64,000 bases of DNA from Paenibacillus illinoisensis NBRC 15959 (GCF_004000925.1 NZ_BIME01000007.1:1-64000); one strand, 5' to 3'. Counted from the stretch's first letter, positions 37,239 through 47,902 are shown. The notes: generated from the letters alone by a model not told the origin. Made by a program: numbers and translations.

Positions 37239-38546
37239 GTGGATTTATTTTCGTTTCAACAGGACTCCAAGCCCCAGGCAAGACTGCTTGCTGATCGCAT
37301 GCGACCAGAGCATCTTGATGAATATATTGGACAAGAACATATTATTGGACCAGGTAAGCTGCTGCGGCGCGCGATTGAAGCGGACCAGATCTCGTCCATC
37401 TTGTTATACGGCCCTCCCGGCTGCGGGAAGACGACGCTTGCCCACATCATCTCCAAGCATACACAGGGAGAGTTTGTTCGTCTGAACGCAGTAGACGCCT
37501 CGGTGAAGGACGTTCGTGAAGTTATCGAGCAGGCACAGACAAACAAGCAGCTGTACGGAACCAAAACCATATTGTTCCTGGATGAGGTACACCGCTTTAA
37601 CAGTTCCCGTCAGGATGCATTGCTGCCAGCAGTGGAGAAGGGCACCATCATATTTATCGGTGCTACGACAGAGAATCCATTTCACTATGTGAATGGAGCC
37701 TTGATGAGCCGTTCAACCCTCTTTCAGCTCGAGTCGCTGAACAAGGCACATTCGCTTGTTGCAATGCGCCGTGCGCTGGCGGATTCCGATAAAGGGCTTG
37801 GATTCATGGAACTGCAGGCAGATGACGAAGCTCTGGATCATATTGCCACCATGGCCAATGGAGACATTCGGCGTGCTCTAAATGCGCTGGAACTGGCTGC
37901 GCTGACCACGCCGCCTGAGAAGGATGGGTCCATTCATATTACGCTTGCCGTGGCAGAGGAGTCGATTCGTCGTCCGATTGTGAAGGCGGATGAGTCCACC
38001 CAATATGATGTGCTGTCTGCTTTTCACAAGAGCATTCGCGGTTCAAGTGATGCTGCATTGTTCTGGTTTTTGTACGCAGTAGAGAAGCTTGGCATGGACC
38101 CGATGACATTTATCAGGCGTCTGATTGCCGCGAGCAGCGAAGATATCGGTCTGGCGAATCCACAAGCGATGACCCAAGCTATAGGTGCACTGGATGCCTA
38201 CCGTAACAACGGATGGCCCGAAGCGAAGCTGAATATTGCACAGGCCATTTTATTCGCAGTGGAGAGTCCGAAGTCGAATGCGGTATACACGGCCATTTCG
38301 AAGGCGATGAGCGCCATCGATGAGGTGAAGTCGGCTGAGGTACCGCTCCATTTAAGGGATACCCATTACTCGGGAGCAGTGAAGCTGGGACATGAAGGTT
38401 ATCAATACCCTCATAATTATCCGGGGCACTATGTGAAGCAGGAATATCTGCCCAAACAGCTCTCGCGAAGAGTATTCTATGAAGCAACAGAGCAAGGCAA
38501 TGAGTCGAAAATCAGGCTGAACCAACAGCGGAGAAAAGAACTGTAA
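37239..38546 (+). CDS. rarA: Replication-associated recombination ATPase RarA (MgsA)
   Basis: RarA is an AAA+ clamp-loader-like ATPase acting at stalled forks. The 435-aa protein has RPEHLDEYIGQEHI, Walker A GPPGCGKTT, Walker B LFLDEVHRFN, sensor GATTENPFHYVN, and the C-terminal MgsA tetramerisation domain (AASSEDIGLANPQAM, YPHNYPGHYVKQEYLP). GTG 37239 has AAGGAAG upstream. It equals B. subtilis yrvN, which directly follows the tcdA gene there; here about 8.5 kb is inserted between them. Confidence 0.95.
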   Translation: MDLFSFQQDSKPQARLLADRMRPEHLDEYIGQEHIIGPGKLLRRAIEADQISSILLYGPPGCGKTTLAHIISKHTQGEFVRLNAVDASVKDVREVIEQAQTNKQLYGTKTILFLDEVHRFNSSRQDALLPAVEKGTIIFIGATTENPFHYVNGALMSRSTLFQLESLNKAHSLVAMRRALADSDKGLGFMELQADDEALDHIATMANGDIRRALNALELAALTTPPEKDGSIHITLAVAEESIRRPIVKADESTQYDVLSAFHKSIRGSSDAALFWFLYAVEKLGMDPMTFIRRLIAASSEDIGLANPQAMTQAIGALDAYRNNGWPEAKLNIAQAILFAVESPKSNAVYTAISKAMSAIDEVKSAEVPLHLRDTHYSGAVKLGHEGYQYPHNYPGHYVKQEYLPKQLSRRVFYEATEQGNESKIRLNQQRRKEL

Positions 38547-38574
38547 GATTGATGACCCGGGGGATGCATACAAC

Positions 38575-38973
38575 ATGAAAGAGCTTCTGTATATAGGCGC
38601 TGGCGGATTTTTGGGTACACTGACCCGATATGCCATTCAATTGGGGATTCCATCAGCCAATGTAGGCTTTCCTTGGGCAGTCCTGCTGATTAACGCGCTT
38701 GGCAGCCTGTTTTTGGGCTGGTTCTTTACTATCGCCATCCCAGACAAAATAACACCACAACTTCGTCTTGCGATAGGCACCGGATTTACAGGTGCATTTA
38801 CTACGTTTTCTACATTTACGCTGGATATTGTCCGCCTATCCGAGAACGGCATGTGGACGAAGGCCGTAATTTATATAGTGGCGAGTTTGCTCGCGGGTTT
38901 GCTGCTCTGCGCGTTGGGAATCCAGCTTGGACAGCTCATGCGGGGTGAATCGTCACAGGATGGTGCAGCATGA
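38575..38973 (+). CDS. crcB: Fluoride efflux channel subunit CrcB/Fluc (first copy)
   Basis: A 132-aa, four-helix membrane protein with GGFLGTLTRYAI, INALGSLFLGW and the signature GTGFTGAFTTFSTFTLD that lines the fluoride pore. It overlaps a second, divergent copy by four bases, so the channel may be a heterodimer. The upstream gap is only 28 bases and holds no fluoride riboswitch. Confidence 0.9.
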   Translation: MKELLYIGAGGFLGTLTRYAIQLGIPSANVGFPWAVLLINALGSLFLGWFFTIAIPDKITPQLRLAIGTGFTGAFTTFSTFTLDIVRLSENGMWTKAVIYIVASLLAGLLLCALGIQLGQLMRGESSQDGAA

Positions 38974-39329
38974 TGATCTGGATTGGACTGGCAGGTACTT
39001 TGGGGGCCATACTTCGTTACAGTCTGGGGCGATGGATCTCAGGAAAACTGGGCACAGCTATTCCATGGGGGACTTGGATCATTAATATCAGTGGTTCTCT
39101 GCTGCTGGGCTTGTTATATGGATGGCATCAATCAGAGATGATCTCGGATGGACTTTGGGTTGTGTGGGGCACCGGATTTTGCGGAGCCTATACAACGTTC
39201 TCGACCTTCGGGTATGAAACGATTCAATTGCTCACCATGAAACGGTATCCATCAGCTATTCTATATGTAGTAAGTTCCGTTTTACTGGGTGTAGCTGCCT
39301 CCTTTGCTGGCGTTTGGTTCACGGCATAA
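38970..39329 (+). CDS. crcB: Fluoride efflux channel subunit CrcB/Fluc (second copy)
   Basis: A 119-aa paralogue with GTLGAILRYSLGRW, INISGSLLLGLLYG and GTGFCGAYTTFSTFGYE. The start ATG overlaps the first copy's stop (ATGA), ensuring coupled synthesis. Paired crcB genes of this kind are common in Firmicutes. Confidence 0.9.
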   Translation: MMIWIGLAGTLGAILRYSLGRWISGKLGTAIPWGTWIINISGSLLLGLLYGWHQSEMISDGLWVVWGTGFCGAYTTFSTFGYETIQLLTMKRYPSAILYVVSSVLLGVAASFAGVWFTA

Positions 39330-39368
39330 CTAAAAATTTTAAATGTTTTTTTCAGGAAAAAGCAGGAA

Positions 39369-39407
39369 AAAAGCCATCCTTCATGGTATACATGAAAGAT
39401 GGCTTTT
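39369..39407. terminator. Bidirectional terminator between crcB and mnmA
   Basis: AAAAGCCATC (39369-39378) pairs with GATGGCTTTT (39398-39407), with an inner TTCATG/CATGAA stem. Confidence 0.85.
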
Positions 39408-39462
39408 ATGATGGGAATACAGGGTATTCCACATAATCTATACATATTGAAGGCTTTCCTGA

Positions 39463-40635
<1,173 letters not shown>

Positions 40636-40790
40636 TAACCGGACTCAAGTTACGATACACCCGGCCAATTTTGGATAGTGTCCACTCCAGGCGCACAATT
40701 TGGAATATCGTCAATCTTTCTTTTCCATAAAGCTTGCAGATATGTTAACATTAGCTGAGGGTTATGATCGGAATACGGAGGATTACGTGC

Positions 40791-40832
40791 ATGAGATCTG
40801 TATTATTCATATCCCCCTGTGGCGGATCATGA
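40791..40832 (+). CDS. Possible 13-residue peptide with one Cys upstream of cymR
   Basis: ATG 40791, with GGAGGA eight bases upstream, encodes MRSVLFISPCGGS and stops at 40830-40832. It lies 70 bases before cymR. It could be a leader peptide sensing cysteine supply, or chance. Confidence 0.25.
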   Translation: MRSVLFISPCGGS

Positions 40833-40843
40833 AAAACACGGTC

Positions 40844-40871
40844 TTGCATCACGCCAAGTATATATTGTAAT
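40844..40871 (+). promoter_or_regulatory. Putative promoter of cymR
   Basis: TTGCAT (40844-40849), 16 bases, TGTAAT (40866-40871), placing the transcription start about 25 bases before the TTG start codon. Confidence 0.4.
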
Positions 40872-40903
40872 TGTTTTTCTGAAAATTGAAAGAGGTGACT
40901 CCT

Positions 40904-41323
40904 TTGAAAATATCGACAAAAGGCCGTTATGGGCTAACTATCATGATGGAGCTGGCAGCCAGAACTGGCGAAGGCCCTACATCCCTTAAAAGCATTGCGG
41001 AGCGCAATCAGCTCTCGGAACATTATCTGGAGCAGCTGATCGCACCGCTGCGTAATGCCGGACTCGTCAAGAGTATCCGTGGAGCATACGGCGGATATAT
41101 CTTGGCAGGAGATCCTGCGACAGTGACTGCAGGTGACGTGATTCGTGTTCTGGAGGGGCCGATCTCCCCAGTGGACTTCACCGAGGAAGATGACCCGGCC
41201 AAACGGGATCTGTGGCTGCGCATTCGTGACAGCATTGCAGAGGTGCTGGATTCTACAACGCTCAAAGACCTGATTTCATTCCAGGATCAGGAACAAAAAG
41301 ACAGCTACATGTTCTACATCTAA
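40904..41323 (+). CDS. cymR: Rrf2-family regulator, CymR-type cysteine metabolism repressor
   Basis: The 139-aa winged-helix protein (KISTKGRYGLTIMMELA, recognition region LSEHYLEQLIAPLRNAGLV, wing SIRGAYGGYIL) has CymR length and C-terminus. It lacks the three-Cys iron-sulfur site of IscR. CymR with cysteine synthase CysK represses cysteine and sulfur uptake genes. TTG 40904 follows AGAGGTG. It stands next to a cysteine desulfurase gene, as in B. subtilis, with a terminator between. Confidence 0.85.
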   Translation: MKISTKGRYGLTIMMELAARTGEGPTSLKSIAERNQLSEHYLEQLIAPLRNAGLVKSIRGAYGGYILAGDPATVTAGDVIRVLEGPISPVDFTEEDDPAKRDLWLRIRDSIAEVLDSTTLKDLISFQDQEQKDSYMFYI

Positions 41324-41355
41324 TCAAGGTTGACTATGGAACGTTCAGCCATACA

Positions 41356-41382
41356 CTAAAGCCCCCATTATGGGGGCTTTAG
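41356..41382. terminator. Terminator between cymR and the desulfurase gene
   Basis: CTAAAGCCCCC-ATTAT-GGGGGCTTTAG is a perfect 11-bp stem. The T run lies within the stem only, so efficiency is uncertain. Confidence 0.6.
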
Positions 41383-41448
41383 CCATGCAAAGCAACATTT
41401 TATACCCATAAATCAAATGAAATTTCAACATATAACGGGGTGAATTCA

Positions 41449-42600
41449 ATGAATAGAATTTATTTGGACCACGCTGCATCCACGCCCATGCATCCGCTGG
41501 TGGCGGAAGCGATGATGAAAGTCATGACAGGCCAATATGGTAATGCTTCGAGCATACACTCTTTTGGACGGGATGCGAAGCGAACGGTTAGCGGAGCAAG
41601 GGACAGTATTGCGGCTTCCTTGGACTGTTTCCCGGATGAACTCGTATTTACGAGTGGTGGCACGGAAAGTGATAATCTGGCAATCTTTGGCGCAGTTTCT
41701 GCACGAAAAGAGCAGGGGAAACACGTGATTACAACGGTGATCGAACATCACGCGGTTCTTCACAGCTGTCAAGAGCTTGAACGTCAAGGTTATGAAGTTA
41801 CCTATCTGCCTGTCAACGAGCATGGAAGAATAAGTTTGGATGAGCTTCAGGAGGCAATTCGGCCGGATACGGTACTGATTACGATGATGTTTGCCAATAA
41901 CGAGGTAGGAACGATTCAGCCAATCCGCGAAATAGGGGAGCTGGCACGGAAGCATCAGATTTTATTTCATACCGATGCAGTACAGGCTCTGGGCACCCAA
42001 AACATCTCTTGTAAAGATCTACCGGTTGACTTGATCAGTTTCTCTGCGCATAAAATTAATGGGCCCCAAGGTGTAGGGGCACTTTATGTGCGTCGTGGCA
42101 TTTTACTGGAAGCCAAATCCCATGGAGGACTGCAAGAGCGTCAGCGCCGAGCAGGTACGGAGAATATAGCAGGAATTGCCGGATTTGCAGAGGCACTCAA
42201 CATTGCGACAGCGCAAGCAGAGACGCATCGTCAGCATGATCTGGAATTACGGAAGCTTTTGTTAAAACAGCTGGAAATCCATGTGGGCAAAGCCCATTTT
42301 CACGTGAACGGTCATCCCGAATATACGCTGCCCAACATTCTGAATATTAGTTTCCCTGAGGTATCCACAGAAACCATGTTAATGAACCTGGACATGGAAG
42401 GCATCGCGGTTGCGAGCGGTTCTGCATGTACATCAGGCTCTCTCGAAGTATCTCATGTACTCAAAGCAATGATGCTGCCGGAGGCATTTTTGCATTCAGC
42501 GATTCGTTTTAGCTGGGGATTGGGTAATACTACGGAAGAAATCATGAAAACCGCCGAAAAAATTGGAACCATTCTTGAACGATTGCGTAATAGACCCTAA
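41449..42600 (+). CDS. Cysteine desulfurase (IscS/NifS family, YrvO-like)
   Basis: PLP enzyme of 383 aa giving persulfide sulfur from cysteine, probably to MnmA for tRNA thiolation. Seen are IYLDHAASTP, FTSGGTESDNLAIFG, the HHAVLH motif, the PLP lysine in SFSAHKINGPQGVGALY, and the catalytic Cys loop ASGSACTSGSLEVSHVL. ATG 41449 has GGGGTG six bases upstream; an in-frame GTG at 41440 overlaps that site. It lies beside cymR and near mnmA. Confidence 0.92.
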   Translation: MNRIYLDHAASTPMHPLVAEAMMKVMTGQYGNASSIHSFGRDAKRTVSGARDSIAASLDCFPDELVFTSGGTESDNLAIFGAVSARKEQGKHVITTVIEHHAVLHSCQELERQGYEVTYLPVNEHGRISLDELQEAIRPDTVLITMMFANNEVGTIQPIREIGELARKHQILFHTDAVQALGTQNISCKDLPVDLISFSAHKINGPQGVGALYVRRGILLEAKSHGGLQERQRRAGTENIAGIAGFAEALNIATAQAETHRQHDLELRKLLLKQLEIHVGKAHFHVNGHPEYTLPNILNISFPEVSTETMLMNLDMEGIAVASGSACTSGSLEVSHVLKAMMLPEAFLHSAIRFSWGLGNTTEEIMKTAEKIGTILERLRNRP

Positions 42601-42765
42601 GGGGCTCTTTTGCACATGGAACAAAAGGAGGGAAGAAGTTCCATTTCATCGGTTAGATAGAAGCGGTTTTGATGATCGGCGTCTGATTGCCACTCATCAA
42701 CTTTGGGCATACCTAGCAATAGCGCCGCGCCTATTTAATGATAAGAAGATGAGGAGGACCCTGCG

Positions 42766-43287
42766 ATGAAGCTTCAGGAAATGATCGGACTAGCCGTTTT
42801 TGATGTCGAGGACGGGAAACAGGTCGGTAAGATCCAGGATTTCATTGTTAGTGACGATTGGAAAATTGAAGGCATTGAACTTGAGAACAAAGGCCTGTTT
42901 ACCAATCATGTCAAAATCGTGCAGTGGCAAGACATTGTTGCCTACGGCGAAGATGCCGTCATGATCCGTAATCAACAGGCTGTCCGCAAGACGGGAGCCG
43001 ACGACATAAAACACACGTATCTTCTTGGCCAATCTAAATTGAAAGAGATGTCCGTGCTGACCGAGGAAGGTTTGCTGCTTGGACGAGTCTCCGATGTTTA
43101 TTTTGACCAAGAGTTGGGAAATACAATAATAGGGATTGAAATTACGGACGGTTTTGTGTCCGATCTGATCGAGGGCCGTAAATGGCTGCCATGTACAAGC
43201 GATATGTCTATCGGTGAAAGTGCCATTATGGTGCCTCCACTGAGTGAACAGCGCTTGGAAAATGCCATTCATTCTGTTAATGGATAG
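42766..43287 (+). CDS. Tandem PRC-barrel domain protein (YrrD-like)
   Basis: The 173-aa soluble protein consists of two PRC-barrel domains (residues about 1-85, MIGLAVFDVEDGKQVGKIQDFIV; and about 90-165, VLTEEGLLLGRVSDVYFD). PRC barrels are protein- or RNA-interaction folds; the function of the YrrD group is unknown. GAGGAGG precedes the ATG. The 165 bases upstream hold no recognisable gene. Confidence 0.8.
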   Translation: MKLQEMIGLAVFDVEDGKQVGKIQDFIVSDDWKIEGIELENKGLFTNHVKIVQWQDIVAYGEDAVMIRNQQAVRKTGADDIKHTYLLGQSKLKEMSVLTEEGLLLGRVSDVYFDQELGNTIIGIEITDGFVSDLIEGRKWLPCTSDMSIGESAIMVPPLSEQRLENAIHSVNG

Positions 43288-43297
43288 GTGAATGTAT

Positions 43298-43507
43298 ATG
43301 AAATGTCCAAATTGTAGTTCCAAAGATATTGGGAAAATTGGTTCCCACCAGTTCTATTGCTGGGGTTGCTTTATTGAACTGAACGTAAACGGTGAGAAAA
43401 TGTCTGTATATCAAGTTGAAGAAGATGGAACGCTCAGCTCGCTTGACGATCTATTCTTCGGGGAAGAGCTGCCACAGGACTTCCCGCATCTGCACGCATC
43501 TTCTTAA
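43298..43507 (+). CDS. Small zinc-ribbon protein, unrecognised family
   Basis: A 69-aa protein with N-terminal CPNC and, 17 residues on, CWGC, a likely four-Cys zinc ribbon (MKCPNCSSKDIGKIG... FYCWGCFIEL). An acidic C-terminal tail follows. ATG 43298 is spaced seven bases from AGGTG; an ATG at 43292 is too close. It follows the PRC-barrel gene by 10 bases and probably shares its transcript. No specific function can be given. Confidence 0.65.
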   Translation: MKCPNCSSKDIGKIGSHQFYCWGCFIELNVNGEKMSVYQVEEDGTLSSLDDLFFGEELPQDFPHLHASS

Positions 43508-43540
43508 AATGCGAGTGAAACTTCCTCTATATGCGGTTTT

Positions 43541-43688
43541 GTGACAACGAACGTCACGGACCATGTCGCAAAGCGACGACAGATGTGTATAGATGACAGT
43601 TACATAGCAGTCTGTCCAGCCTGCATTAATGTATGCTGGGGCAGGCCTCAACATGCGTCTCCTTCCTTAGTGAAGGGGGCGCTTTTTT
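43541..43688 (+). other. Structured region of four hairpins ending in a terminator
   Basis: Consecutive dyads are GTGAC/GTCAC (43541-43557), GTCGC-AAA-GCGAC (43565-43577), GACAGA/TCTGTC (43578-43616, with inner TGTA/TACA) and GCCTGC/GCAGGC (43619-43646). The terminator at 43655-43688 follows directly. The area holds no convincing coding frame. It could be a structured 3' UTR or an RNA gene. Confidence 0.4.
43655..43688 (+). terminator. Terminator before the AI-2E-type gene
   Basis: GCGTCTCCTTC pairs with GAAGGGGGCGC (wobble pairs allowed) and six T residues follow. Confidence 0.75.
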
Positions 43689-43782
43689 GTTTTCTTCTTT
43701 TCCACATCTGTACGGGGTTAATAAATATTCCCTTTCCTACATATACTGACTCTCAGAGCCAGTCCAAAGGGGAGAGATGCAA

Positions 43783-44850
43783 GTGGAGCAATTAACCAAA
43801 AACAAGCTGTTCCGTTATGCCATCTGGCTGCTGCTCGGCTTGATCATTCTGTATTTTATATGGCTGTTAAGGCCCTTGCTGCTTCATATATACGGATTCC
43901 TGAAAACCGTTCTTGCACCGTTTATCGTGGCCCTTATTATTTCCTATGTGCTCAATCCCATTGTAAGTATGTTGGGCGGACGGAAGGTGCCACGCTCCAT
44001 CGCTGTTTTGCTGATCTATGCTTTTTTTCTCACCTGTATCGGCGTTATACTCATGAATGTCATCCCGGTGCTGATTGAACAGCTTGAAGAACTGAACGAG
44101 CATATGCCTGAATTGTCGATGCGCGCGCAGAGCTTAATGAACAGCATGGATCATAAATTGATGCCACCAAGTGTACGCACAGGCATGAACAGCTGGTTCT
44201 TCCAGATGGAAGACCGTCTCACCCAAGGCATAACGATGTTGATGGACAACATCGGAGCCACGATCAATGTGCTGTTTAACGTATTTATTGTGCCGTTTCT
44301 CATTTTCTATATGTTAAAAGACTTTGAGGTGTTCGAACGTACGGTCGTTGCATATTTGCCGCGTTCTCGCCGCAAAGCCATCGTTTCGGTCATGAAGGAG
44401 ATTGATACGGCACTCGGCAATTATATTCGGGGACAGTTCATCGTCTGTGTCATTGTTGGCATCTTCGCCTATATCGGTTACGTGATTATTGATATGCCTT
44501 ACGCGCTGCTGCTGGCCAGCATTGTAGCCGTATTTAATATTGTGCCATACCTGGGGCCTTTCCTGGGTGCGGCGCCAGCTGTAATTATGGCTTCAACCGT
44601 ATCTGTTAAAATGGTCCTGCTGGTGGTCATCGTAAACACGCTATGTCAGGTGCTGGAGAGCAACGTCATCTCCCCGCAGGTTGTAGGGCGGACGCTGCAT
44701 CTGCATCCATTGTCGATTATTTTTGCGCTGCTTGTAGGTGGAGAGCTGGCAGGGATTGTAGGTCTTATTCTGGCGGTGCCTGTTTTTGCCGTTTTGAAAG
44801 TCATCGTGCAGCACTTTTTTGCCTATTACATCAAGCGAAGAACGGATTGA
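43783..44850 (+). CDS. AI-2E (TqsA/PerM)-family transporter, YrrI-like
   Basis: The 355-aa protein has about seven to eight membrane helices with the family segment IVAVFNIVPYLGPFLGAAPAVIMA and the end GGELAGIVGLILAVPVFAVLKVI. The family name comes from AI-2 export by TqsA, but some members are ion antiporters, so the substrate is open. GTG 43783 follows GGGGAG by eight bases; the ATG at 43777 abuts it. Like B. subtilis yrrI it lies directly upstream of alaS. Confidence 0.85.
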   Translation: MEQLTKNKLFRYAIWLLLGLIILYFIWLLRPLLLHIYGFLKTVLAPFIVALIISYVLNPIVSMLGGRKVPRSIAVLLIYAFFLTCIGVILMNVIPVLIEQLEELNEHMPELSMRAQSLMNSMDHKLMPPSVRTGMNSWFFQMEDRLTQGITMLMDNIGATINVLFNVFIVPFLIFYMLKDFEVFERTVVAYLPRSRRKAIVSVMKEIDTALGNYIRGQFIVCVIVGIFAYIGYVIIDMPYALLLASIVAVFNIVPYLGPFLGAAPAVIMASTVSVKMVLLVVIVNTLCQVLESNVISPQVVGRTLHLHPLSIIFALLVGGELAGIVGLILAVPVFAVLKVIVQHFFAYYIKRRTD

Positions 44851-44880
44851 CAGCCCGGGGGTGAAGCATCTTGGGGTACA

Positions 44881-44909
44881 TTGACACTCGCATGGCGTAC
44901 CGATATAAT
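44881..44909 (+). promoter_or_regulatory. Consensus sigma-A promoter of alaS
   Basis: A perfect TTGACA, 17 bases, TATAAT. Such a strong promoter fits control by transcription attenuation in the T-box downstream. Confidence 0.9.
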
Positions 44910-44930
44910 GAAGTCACATGTTTCAAAAAT

Positions 44931-45200
44931 GAAATCGATGATGAAATGAAGTACGCCGGGGGTTCCTTTCCTCAGAGAATAGACTTCTTCGGATCAGATT
45001 CAGATCTGACCGATGGCTGGAAGAGTCTTGAAAGTTGAAGCGGCGGAAAGCTGATTTCGGAGTGCAGGACAACCCTGCCGGGCGCGACCGTTATTCGCAT
45101 CAACGAGGAGATTGCTGATTGGTCCGAAATGAGGGACAGGCAGCAATAACCAGGGTGGTACCGCGATAACATCGTCCCTGATATTTCAGGGGCGTTTTTT
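44931..45200 (+). promoter_or_regulatory. T-box leader (tRNA-Ala responsive) of alaS
   Basis: The stem I base GAAATC (44931-44936) pairs with GATTTC (45053-45058). AGTA and CGCCG pair across to CGGCG-GAA, and the specifier loop then reads AGCT, with GCT (Ala) at 45050-45052. The T-box TGGTACCGCG is at 45156-45165 and a terminator CGTCCCTGA/TTCAGGGGCG with six T residues at 45173-45200. Uncharged tRNA-Ala should induce alaS. Confidence 0.9.
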
Positions 45201-45280
45201 GTGTTTGTTTTTACAAAAGCAATGTTTACCAACCGGGGCAAATAGCACCGGACCATTATAATTAATTGGGGGCAGTCCGT

Positions 45281-47902
45281 ATGAAAGCCAGTGAAATCCG
45301 TTCCAAATGGATAGAGTTTTTTGCAAGTAAAGGTCACAAAATTGAGCCAAGCGCATCGCTTGTACCTCACAACGATCCTTCCCTTTTGTGGATCAATGCG
45401 GGAATGGCGCCGCTTAAGCCGTATTTTGACGGACGTGAGAAACCGGAGAATCCGCGTCTCGCGAACTCCCAGAAATGTATTCGTACCAACGATATCGAGA
45501 ATGTCGGCAAAACACGCCGTCACCATACGTTCTTCGAAATGCTGGGTAACTTCTCCATCGGAGATTATTTCAAAGAAGAAACCATTACTTGGGCATGGGA
45601 ATTCCTGACGAGCAAGGAATGGATCGGATTCGATCCAGAGCGTCTGTCGGTAACGGTTTATCCAGAAGACGAAGAAGCTTTCAAACTGTGGAACGAAAAA
45701 GTGGGATTGCCGGCAGAACGTATCATCAAACTGGATGAGAACTTCTGGGATATCGGTGAAGGCCCATGCGGTCCATGTACCGAAATATTCTATGACCGCG
45801 GTGAAGCCTACGGCAATGACATGAACGATCCGGAAATGTACCCGGGCGGGGAAAACGAGCGTTACCTTGAAGTATGGAACCTGGTATTCTCCCAGTTTAA
45901 TCACAACAAGGATGGCAGCTATACGCCGCTTCCTAACAAAAACATTGATACAGGTGCAGGTTTGGAGCGTTTTGCTTCCATTCTGCAGAACGTGGATTCC
46001 AACTTTGACACAGACCTGTTCCAACCGATGATTCAAAGAACAGCGGCACTTGCCGGTGTGAAATACAACGACAGTGTTGAGATTGATGTAGCGCTGAAAG
46101 TTATTGCTGACCATATCCGTACCGTTGCTTTTGCAGTAGGCGATGGCGTTCTGCCAAGTAATGAAGGACGTGGATACGTTATCCGCCGCCTGCTGCGCCG
46201 TGCTGTACGCTACGGAAAGGTTCTCGGATTGGACCGTCCATTCCTCTATGAACTGACAACAACAGTCGGTGAAGTCATGGGCGTATACTACCCAGAGGTG
46301 GTGGACAAGCAAGAATTTATCGCGAAGGTCATCAAAACCGAAGAAGAACGGTTCCACGAAACACTTAGTGACGGATTGGCGATTCTGGCAGACATCAGTG
46401 CTGCAGCCAAATCCGAAGGTCGTACGGTAATCAGTGGTCCGGAAGCATTCAAATTGTATGACACATATGGCTTCCCGTTTGACCTTACTGAAGATTACGC
46501 GGCAGAGCATGGCTTGACTGTTGATCGTGAAGGTTTCGATGCATCCATGCAGGAACAACGTGATCGTGCACGTGCAGGCCGTCAGGAAAGCGAAAGCATG
46601 AAGGTCCAAGGCGGACCACTTGCTGATCTGGAGGTTAAAAGCGAGTTTGTTGGTTATACTGACCTGTTGACGGAAGCAAAAGTGGTTGCCATTGTTGCAG
46701 GCGATGCCCTTGTCGATTCAGTAAGCGAGGGACAAACCTGTCAGGTGATCCTCGATAAAACTCCGTTCTATGCAGAGAGCGGCGGACAAGTCAGCGATCA
46801 GGGCTTGCTGCGCGGAGCAGGCGTTACTGCCAAAGTACAAGGGTTGTTCAAAGCTCCGCAAGGACAGCACGTACACATGGTAAGCGTAGAGTCGGGTGAA
46901 TTGCGTGTAGGTGATGTGATTCAAGCGGAAGTGGATGCGTCCAAGCGCGGAGATATTATCAAAAACCACACAGCTACCCATTTGCTGCACAAAGCACTTA
47001 AGGATGTGCTGGGTACGCATGTCAATCAGGCAGGTTCCCTTGTGGAGCCGCAGCGCCTGCGGTTTGACTTCTCTCACTTCGGTAGCATTACACCGGAAGA
47101 ATTGACAGAGATTGAACGTCAGGTGAATGAGCAGATCTGGAATCGCCTGAATGTGAACATTGAATTGAAGGCCATTGATGAAGCCAAAGAAATGGGCGCT
47201 ATGGCATTGTTCGGTGAAAAATATGGAGATATTGTACGTGTCGTACAAATCGGTGACTACAGTTTGGAACTTTGTGGCGGCTGTCACGTAAACAATACAT
47301 CGGAGATTGGCATGTTCAAGCTTGTCAGCGAGAGCGGCATTGGTTCCGGTGTACGCCGGATTGAGGCTGTAACCGGTCGTGGTGCGTACCTCTTCGTTGA
47401 AAGTCAGCTGGAGCTGCTCAAGCAATCGGCAGCCCTGCTCAAAGCCAATGTTGCAGATGTGCCTAAACGGATCGAAGGTCTCAACCAACAGCTGAAAGAA
47501 GCTGCGAGAGAAACGGAATCGCTGCAAAGCAAGCTGAGTGCCATGGAAGCAGGCTCGTTGACGGATCAAGTGGTACAGGCAGGAGATACACAAGTGCTCG
47601 CAGCCCGCGTGGACGCACCGAACATGGATGCGCTGCGTACCGTTGCCGACGAATTGAAAGTGAAGCTGCCTGATGCTGTGCTCGTTCTGGGTGCTCCTGC
47701 AGATGGCAAAGTAAACTTCGTGGTTGCTGTTCCTGCTGAGAAAGTGAAGCAAGGTCTTCATGCCGGTAAAATCGTCAAGGAAGTTGCAGCAGTATGCGGC
47801 GGTGGCGGCGGTGGACGTCCAGACATGGCACAAGCCGGAGGCAAGGATGCGTCCAAGCTGGATGAAGCTCTGAAACTGGCCGTTTCACTCATCGCACAAT
47901 AA
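45281..47902 (+). CDS. alaS: Alanine--tRNA ligase
   Basis: Class II synthetase of 873 aa with an editing domain. Seen are [19 protein letters not shown], motif 2 region [23 protein letters not shown] split by family-typical residues, zinc/editing motifs HTATH (about residue 560) and CGGCH (about 663), a coiled-coil linker and the Gly-rich C-Ala domain ([16 protein letters not shown]). ATG 45281 matches homologues. It heads the alaS-ireB-ruvX-DUF1292-mltG series. Confidence 0.97.
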   Translation: MKASEIRSKWIEFFASKGHKIEPSASLVPHNDPSLLWINAGMAPLKPYFDGREKPENPRLANSQKCIRTNDIENVGKTRRHHTFFEMLGNFSIGDYFKEETITWAWEFLTSKEWIGFDPERLSVTVYPEDEEAFKLWNEKVGLPAERIIKLDENFWDIGEGPCGPCTEIFYDRGEAYGNDMNDPEMYPGGENERYLEVWNLVFSQFNHNKDGSYTPLPNKNIDTGAGLERFASILQNVDSNFDTDLFQPMIQRTAALAGVKYNDSVEIDVALKVIADHIRTVAFAVGDGVLPSNEGRGYVIRRLLRRAVRYGKVLGLDRPFLYELTTTVGEVMGVYYPEVVDKQEFIAKVIKTEEERFHETLSDGLAILADISAAAKSEGRTVISGPEAFKLYDTYGFPFDLTEDYAAEHGLTVDREGFDASMQEQRDRARAGRQESESMKVQGGPLADLEVKSEFVGYTDLLTEAKVVAIVAGDALVDSVSEGQTCQVILDKTPFYAESGGQVSDQGLLRGAGVTAKVQGLFKAPQGQHVHMVSVESGELRVGDVIQAEVDASKRGDIIKNHTATHLLHKALKDVLGTHVNQAGSLVEPQRLRFDFSHFGSITPEELTEIERQVNEQIWNRLNVNIELKAIDEAKEMGAMALFGEKYGDIVRVVQIGDYSLELCGGCHVNNTSEIGMFKLVSESGIGSGVRRIEAVTGRGAYLFVESQLELLKQSAALLKANVADVPKRIEGLNQQLKEAARETESLQSKLSAMEAGSLTDQVVQAGDTQVLAARVDAPNMDALRTVADELKVKLPDAVLVLGAPADGKVNFVVAVPAEKVKQGLHAGKIVKEVAAVCGGGGGGRPDMAQAGGKDASKLDEALKLAVSLIAQ

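Noticed and set aside
38547-38574. Fluoride riboswitch upstream of crcB
   Set aside because: Only 28 bases separate rarA from crcB, too short for the aptamer, and its conserved sequence is absent.
42563-42769. A 68-codon frame between the desulfurase and PRC-barrel genes
   Set aside because: It begins inside the desulfurase gene, has no binding site and no recognisable features.
44972-47833. Two long open frames (545 and 371 codons) on the minus strand opposite alaS
   Set aside because: They are the antisense shadow of alaS, have Cys/His/Phe-rich compositions unlike real proteins, no binding sites and no similarity.
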